Below, one piece after another: positions 13,283-16,517 of a stretch of DNA of 16,517 bases. The stretch is taken from the NCBI GenBank assembly GCA_910577065.1, contig CAJTLD010000026.1, positions 8,311 to 24,827 on the forward strand, read 5' to 3'. The DNA is from an uncultured Lachnospiraceae bacterium. GTDB lineage: Bacteria; Bacillota; Clostridia; Lachnospirales; Lachnospiraceae. The first letter of the stretch is position 1. The number at the start of each line of letters is the position of its first letter. A program made the position numbers and the translations under genes. The notes under the pieces were generated by a model. That model saw only the letters and a program-made list of their open reading frames with translations, made no database searches and was not told the origin of the DNA.

Positions 13283-14125
13283 ATGCAGTCAGTTTCGGTT
13301 CCGGTACTGCGCCCGTTTTCGCAGGATCAGGGCGATGCGATGCCGCTTTTTGTGTTTCCGGCTCTTGAGGAAACGGGATTTGTAAAACATGCGTTTACGA
13401 CGCGCAAAGGCGGCGTCAGCCAGGGGATATATGCTTCGCTGAATTTAAGTTTTTCAAGGGGAGACGATGAAGAAGCCGTAAAAACAAATTACCGCAGGCT
13501 GGCGCAGGCGCTTTGCGTGCCGTATGGCAGCTTTGTGTGCGCGGATCAGACGCATACCGCAAACGTAGTGCGCGTGGGAAGAGAACACGCAAGCGTCCCG
13601 GAACCCGGAAAAAAAGGATTTACGGATGTGGACGGGATGGTGACAAATGTCCCGCAGGTGACGTTAATTACGTTTTTTGCGGACTGCGTACCGCTTTATT
13701 TTGTCGATCCGGTTCACCGGGCGATTGGGCTAAGCCATTCGGGCTGGCGCGGTACGGTGGGAAGAATAGGGCGCGTTACGCTTGAAACCATGAAACGGGA
13801 GTTTGGCACAGACCCGCAGGATACCGTCTGCGCCATAGGGCCTTCTATCTGCCGGGACTGCTATGAGGTTGGGGCGGACGTGGCGGAGGAATTTGAGCGG
13901 GAATTTGCCGGGAGAAAGAACGAGATCTTAACGGCAAAAGGAAACGGGAAATATCAGCTGGATCTGTGGCGGGCAAATGAAATTGTACTGATGGAAGCGG
14001 GCGTAAAAAAAGAACGGATTTCCACGACGCAGGCCTGTACCTGCTGCCATTGTGATTTGCTGTTTTCCCATCGGGCAAGTAAAGGCAGAAGAGGCAATTT
14101 AGCAGCCCTTTTATCCATAATTTAA
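13283..14125 (+). CDS. pgeF: YfiH/PgeF/LACC1 family protein (multicopper-polyphenol-oxidase family; purine nucleoside phosphorylase-type)
   Basis: A 280-aa member of the DUF152 family. Members have been described as purine nucleoside phosphorylase/adenosine deaminase enzymes (LACC1, YlmD) and, in E. coli, as a peptidoglycan editing factor, so the physiological role here is unsettled. The three metal ligands expected of the family are visible: His91 in ADQTHTANVV, Cys135 in FFADCVPLYF and His152 in LSHSGWRGTV. CAIGPSICRDCYEVG and the C-terminal Cys-rich TCCHCDLLFSHRASKGRRGN are also hallmark segments. ATG 13283 is used because GGGAGG at 13269-13274 is correctly placed; a TTG one codon earlier is less likely. 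It is the last gene before the malQ promoter. Confidence 0.92.
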   Translation: MQSVSVPVLRPFSQDQGDAMPLFVFPALEETGFVKHAFTTRKGGVSQGIYASLNLSFSRGDDEEAVKTNYRRLAQALCVPYGSFVCADQTHTANVVRVGREHASVPEPGKKGFTDVDGMVTNVPQVTLITFFADCVPLYFVDPVHRAIGLSHSGWRGTVGRIGRVTLETMKREFGTDPQDTVCAIGPSICRDCYEVGADVAEEFEREFAGRKNEILTAKGNGKYQLDLWRANEIVLMEAGVKKERISTTQACTCCHCDLLFSHRASKGRRGNLAALLSII

Positions 14126-14136
14126 CCGCAGTCCGG

Positions 14137-14165
14137 TTGCTATTTGCTTTTTGATGCTGTAAAAT
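14137..14165 (+). promoter_or_regulatory. malQ promoter
   Basis: TTGCTA at 14137-14142, 17-base spacer, TAAAAT at 14160-14165 (five of six matches to TATAAT). It starts 12 bases after the pgeF stop and overlaps a weak five-pair hairpin (AACCG/CGGTT, 14124-14138) with a T-rich tail that might be an imperfect terminator for the upstream operon. Confidence 0.72.
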
Positions 14166-14198
14166 AAGCTTATATCAAAAATGAGGAGATGGAACCAT

Positions 14199-15671
14199 AT
14201 GAGGACAAGCGGAATACTGATGCACATTTCATCCCTGCCTTCCAAGTACGGTATAGGGACGATGGGAAAGGAAGCGAAGCGGTTTGTAAATTTTCTGGCG
14301 GAAGCCGGCCAGACGTACTGGCAGATTTTGCCGGTCTGCCCGACAAGCTACGGGGATTCCCCGTACCAGTCGTTTTCAAGTTTTGCCGGCAATCCCTATT
14401 TTATTGATTTGGAACTGCTTTGCCGGGACGGCCTTTTGACGGAAGAAGAATGTTCTTCTTATTCCTGGGGGGCGGACGAGACAAAGGTGGATTACGGGAT
14501 TTTATATGAAAACCGCTATGATCTGCTGAAAAAAGCATACGCGCGATTTTTGGCCAGAAAACCGAAGGCATTTTATGCTTTTTGCAAAAAAGAACAGGCG
14601 TGGCTGGATGATTACGCCTTGTTTATGGCGTTAAAGGACGAAAACAGCGGCGCAGCCTGGCAGGAATGGAAACGCGGATGGAAATTTCGGGAACAGGAGG
14701 CGATAGAAGAGGCGAAGAACGAGTACGCCGACGAAATAGAATTTTATAAAATGCTGCAGTTTCTGTTCTTTAAGCAGTGGCGTTCCTTAAAGGCTTACGC
14801 CAATAAAAAAGGGATTTCTATTATAGGGGACGTGCCGATTTATGTAGCGGGCGACAGCGCCGACGTGTGGGCCAATACGGATCAGTTTTATCTGGATGAG
14901 CAGAAAAATCCCATAGAAGTGGCAGGGGGCCCGCCGGACGCTTTTTCCGAAGACGGGCAGCTGTGGGGCAATCCGCTGTTTCGCTGGGATGTGATGAAGC
15001 AGGATGGCTATCGGTTCTGGACAGACCGCATCCGGGCTATGTCTAAGCTTTATGATGTGGTGAGAATTGATCATTTCCGCGGATTTGATTCCTATTATGC
15101 CATTCCGGCTTTAGATACGACGGCCAGAAACGGAACCTGGAAAAAGGGGCCTGGCATGGAACTGTTTAAAACGCTGGAAGAAAAGCTTGGAAAGCTGGAT
15201 ATTATAGTGGAGGATTTGGGATTTTTGACGCCTTCCGTTTTGCAGCTTGTAAAAGATTCCGGTTTCCCGGGCATGAAGGTACTGCAGTTTGCATTTGACA
15301 CAAGGGAAGAAAGCGATTACCTGCCGCATAATTACCAGAGCCACAGCGTAGTTTATACGGGCACGCACGACAACGATACCATTATGGGCTGGATGAAGAC
15401 TGCGCCAAAGGACAGCGTAAAATTTGCCAAAAAGTATTTTAACCTGACCAGGAAAGAGGGTTACAACTGGGGCATGATGCGCGGCGCATGGGCAAGCGTA
15501 AGCGATCTTGCGGTTGTGCCGATGCAGGATATCCTGGGACTTTCAAACGAGGCGCGCATGAATACGCCGTCTACGCTTGGGGAGAACTGGAAATGGAGAA
15601 TGAAGCGCAGGCAGATCACGAAAAAACTGGCGGCAAAAGTTCGTAAATATGTAAAAATGTATGGGAGATAA
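14199..15671 (+). CDS. malQ: 4-alpha-glucanotransferase (amylomaltase)
   Basis: GH77 enzyme that moves alpha-1,4-glucan segments between maltooligosaccharides, used in maltodextrin and glycogen metabolism in the cytoplasm. The 490-aa length is normal. Catalytic residues are intact: nucleophile Asp291 in VVRIDHFRGFDSYY, acid/base Glu338 in IVEDLGFLTP, and Asp391 in YTGTHDNDT. The N-terminal ILMHISSLPSKYGIG and the donor-site segment GGPPDAFSEDGQLWGNP are diagnostic. ATG 14199 (MRTSGILM) is chosen over ATG 14181: GAGGAG at 14184-14189 then serves as the ribosome site and the protein starts as in homologues. It has its own promoter. No other glycogen or maltose gene is adjacent, although a sugar-type binding protein lies 10 kb upstream. 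Its 3' end abuts the next promoter. Confidence 0.96.
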   Translation: MRTSGILMHISSLPSKYGIGTMGKEAKRFVNFLAEAGQTYWQILPVCPTSYGDSPYQSFSSFAGNPYFIDLELLCRDGLLTEEECSSYSWGADETKVDYGILYENRYDLLKKAYARFLARKPKAFYAFCKKEQAWLDDYALFMALKDENSGAAWQEWKRGWKFREQEAIEEAKNEYADEIEFYKMLQFLFFKQWRSLKAYANKKGISIIGDVPIYVAGDSADVWANTDQFYLDEQKNPIEVAGGPPDAFSEDGQLWGNPLFRWDVMKQDGYRFWTDRIRAMSKLYDVVRIDHFRGFDSYYAIPALDTTARNGTWKKGPGMELFKTLEEKLGKLDIIVEDLGFLTPSVLQLVKDSGFPGMKVLQFAFDTREESDYLPHNYQSHSVVYTGTHDNDTIMGWMKTAPKDSVKFAKKYFNLTRKEGYNWGMMRGAWASVSDLAVVPMQDILGLSNEARMNTPSTLGENWKWRMKRRQITKKLAAKVRKYVKMYGR

Positions 15672-15672
15672 T

Positions 15673-15701
15673 TTGACGAATGGCCAGGAATCTTATATAA
15701 T
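15673..15701 (+). promoter_or_regulatory. yicC/yloC promoter
   Basis: TTGACG at 15673-15678, 17-base spacer, and a perfect TATAAT at 15696-15701. It begins two bases after the malQ stop codon. The resulting leader of ~70 bases carries a small hairpin CGCC-AAAA-GGCG at 15753-15764 right before the ribosome site TAGGAGG (15766-15772). Confidence 0.88.
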
Positions 15702-15777
15702 AAATACAACTATGCATATAGGATACAAACAGACAGATGCATGGAAATGTTTCGCCAAAAGGCGGTAGGAGGCCTGC

Positions 15778-16517
15778 ATGATTAAGAGTATGACCGGGTT
15801 CGGCCGCTGTGAGGTTATGGAGCACGAACGCAAATTCACAGTGGAACTAAAATCCGTAAATCACCGGTATTTAGATGTCAACATTAAAATGCCGAAAAAA
15901 CTAAGTTTTTTTGAAAGCGCCATACGCGCCCTGCTGAAAGAATATATTCACCGGGGCAAGGTGGACGTATTTATCTCTTATGAGGATTATACCGAAGAGA
16001 ATTTTGCGGTAAAATACAATGAAGATGTGGCGGCGGCTTACTTAAAGTACCTAAAGCAGATGTCAGAGAGGTTCGGCCTTGAAAACGATATCCGCACCAG
16101 CGCCCTTTCGCGCTATCCGGAAGTGTTTACGATGGAAGAGCAAAGCGCAGATGAAAAAGAACTTTGGGTTATCTTAGAAAAAGCGCTGCGGGATGCCTGC
16201 GGGCAGTTTGTAGAAAGCAGGATTGAGGAAGGAAAGCGTTTAGCGGCGGATTTAAGCGAAAAGCTAAACGGTATGCTTCAATATGTAGATTATATTGAAA
16301 GCCATGCCCCGGCTATTTTGGCGGAGTACCGCAGGCGTTTGGAAGAAAAGGTGCGGGAGCTTCTTGCCGACAAGCAGATCGACGAAGGCAGGATTATAAC
16401 GGAAGTTACGATTTATGCAGACAAAATCTGCGTGGATGAAGAGACGGTGCGTTTGCGCAGCCACATTGAAGCGACCAAAGCCGCGGTGGAAGGCGGCGGC
16501 AGCATCGGCAGGAAGCT
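15778..16517 (+). CDS. yicC: YicC/YloC family endoribonuclease, 3' end outside window
   Basis: YicC-family proteins are conserved bacterial endoribonucleases. The first 246 codons are present and the frame is open to the window end; the family is about 290 aa, so roughly the last 45 residues are missing. Recognised segments are the invariant start MIKSMTGFGRCE, LKSVNHRYLDVNIKMPKKL, FFESAIRALLKEYIHRGKVD and near the cut the hallmark ADKICVDEETVRLRSHIE followed by GGGSIGRKL. ATG 15778 follows AGGAGG by five bases. It has its own strong promoter. In B. subtilis the next genes are remA, gmk and rpoZ, and the same is expected past the edge. Confidence 0.93.
   Translation, partial: MIKSMTGFGRCEVMEHERKFTVELKSVNHRYLDVNIKMPKKLSFFESAIRALLKEYIHRGKVDVFISYEDYTEENFAVKYNEDVAAAYLKYLKQMSERFGLENDIRTSALSRYPEVFTMEEQSADEKELWVILEKALRDACGQFVESRIEEGKRLAADLSEKLNGMLQYVDYIESHAPAILAEYRRRLEEKVRELLADKQIDEGRIITEVTIYADKICVDEETVRLRSHIEATKAAVEGGGSIGRK

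Noticed and set aside
14123..14155. Terminator after pgeF
   Set aside because: Only a five-pair stem with an interrupted T-tract that overlaps the malQ -35; too weak to list as a terminator.
1..16517. CRISPR arrays, insertion sequences, prophage or defence genes
   Set aside because: No regularly spaced direct repeats, transposase, integrase or nuclease-defence modules are visible; apart from the sensor cassette and the palindromic element the content is core genome.

Overview
The window is a 16.5 kb piece of a Bacillota chromosome, most likely from a Clostridia/Lachnospiraceae-type gut anaerobe. This placement is inferred from gene order and protein character: rplS-lepB-rbgA(ylqF)-rnhB followed by a FliK-like/FlhB-C-like pair, a YesM/YesN-type two-component pair, a Gram-positive-type SOS box and strong AGGAGG ribosome sites. 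No species can be named. Every gene I support is on the + strand, and no transposase, prophage, CRISPR array, tRNA or rRNA is visible.

Left block (1-3198). The 3' end of prfC (release factor 3) is followed by trxA (thioredoxin), which ends at a GNRA-capped intrinsic terminator. A 493-base gap follows. It holds a strongly palindromic, multi-armed element (about 1085-1280) and then the recA promoter with a LexA/DinR-type SOS box at 1355-1368. recA and its modulator recX follow with stop and start codons overlapping by one base.

Sensor block (3227-7846). A lipoprotein solute-binding protein, a YesN/AraC-type response regulator and a YesM-type sensor kinase are packed with directly abutting stop/start codons. 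No ABC permease or ATPase is nearby. No terminator or clear promoter separates this block from recX.

Ribosome and housekeeping block (7855-14125). rplS (L19) has its own strong promoter and a structured leader: a hairpin whose whole loop is complementary to a downstream segment, plus a possible anti-Shine-Dalgarno. A terminator separates rplS from lepB. Then come lepB (signal peptidase I), rbgA (50S assembly GTPase), rnhB (RNase HII), a FliK-like protein, a free-standing FlhB C-terminal-like protein, yraN (nuclease-fold family) and pgeF (YfiH/LACC1 family). The order rplS-rbgA-rnhB-FliK-like-FlhB-C-like matches the Bacillus subtilis rplS-ylqF-rnhB-ylqG-ylqH arrangement.

Right block (14137-16517). 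malQ (4-alpha-glucanotransferase) has its own promoter. A near-perfect promoter begins two bases after the malQ stop and drives yicC/yloC, which is cut by the window end.

Most of the window is conserved core genome. The parts most worth a second look are the palindromic element next to the SOS-controlled recA promoter, the permease-less binding protein plus two-component cassette, the rplS leader fold, and the FliK/FlhB-C-like pair away from any flagellar operon.
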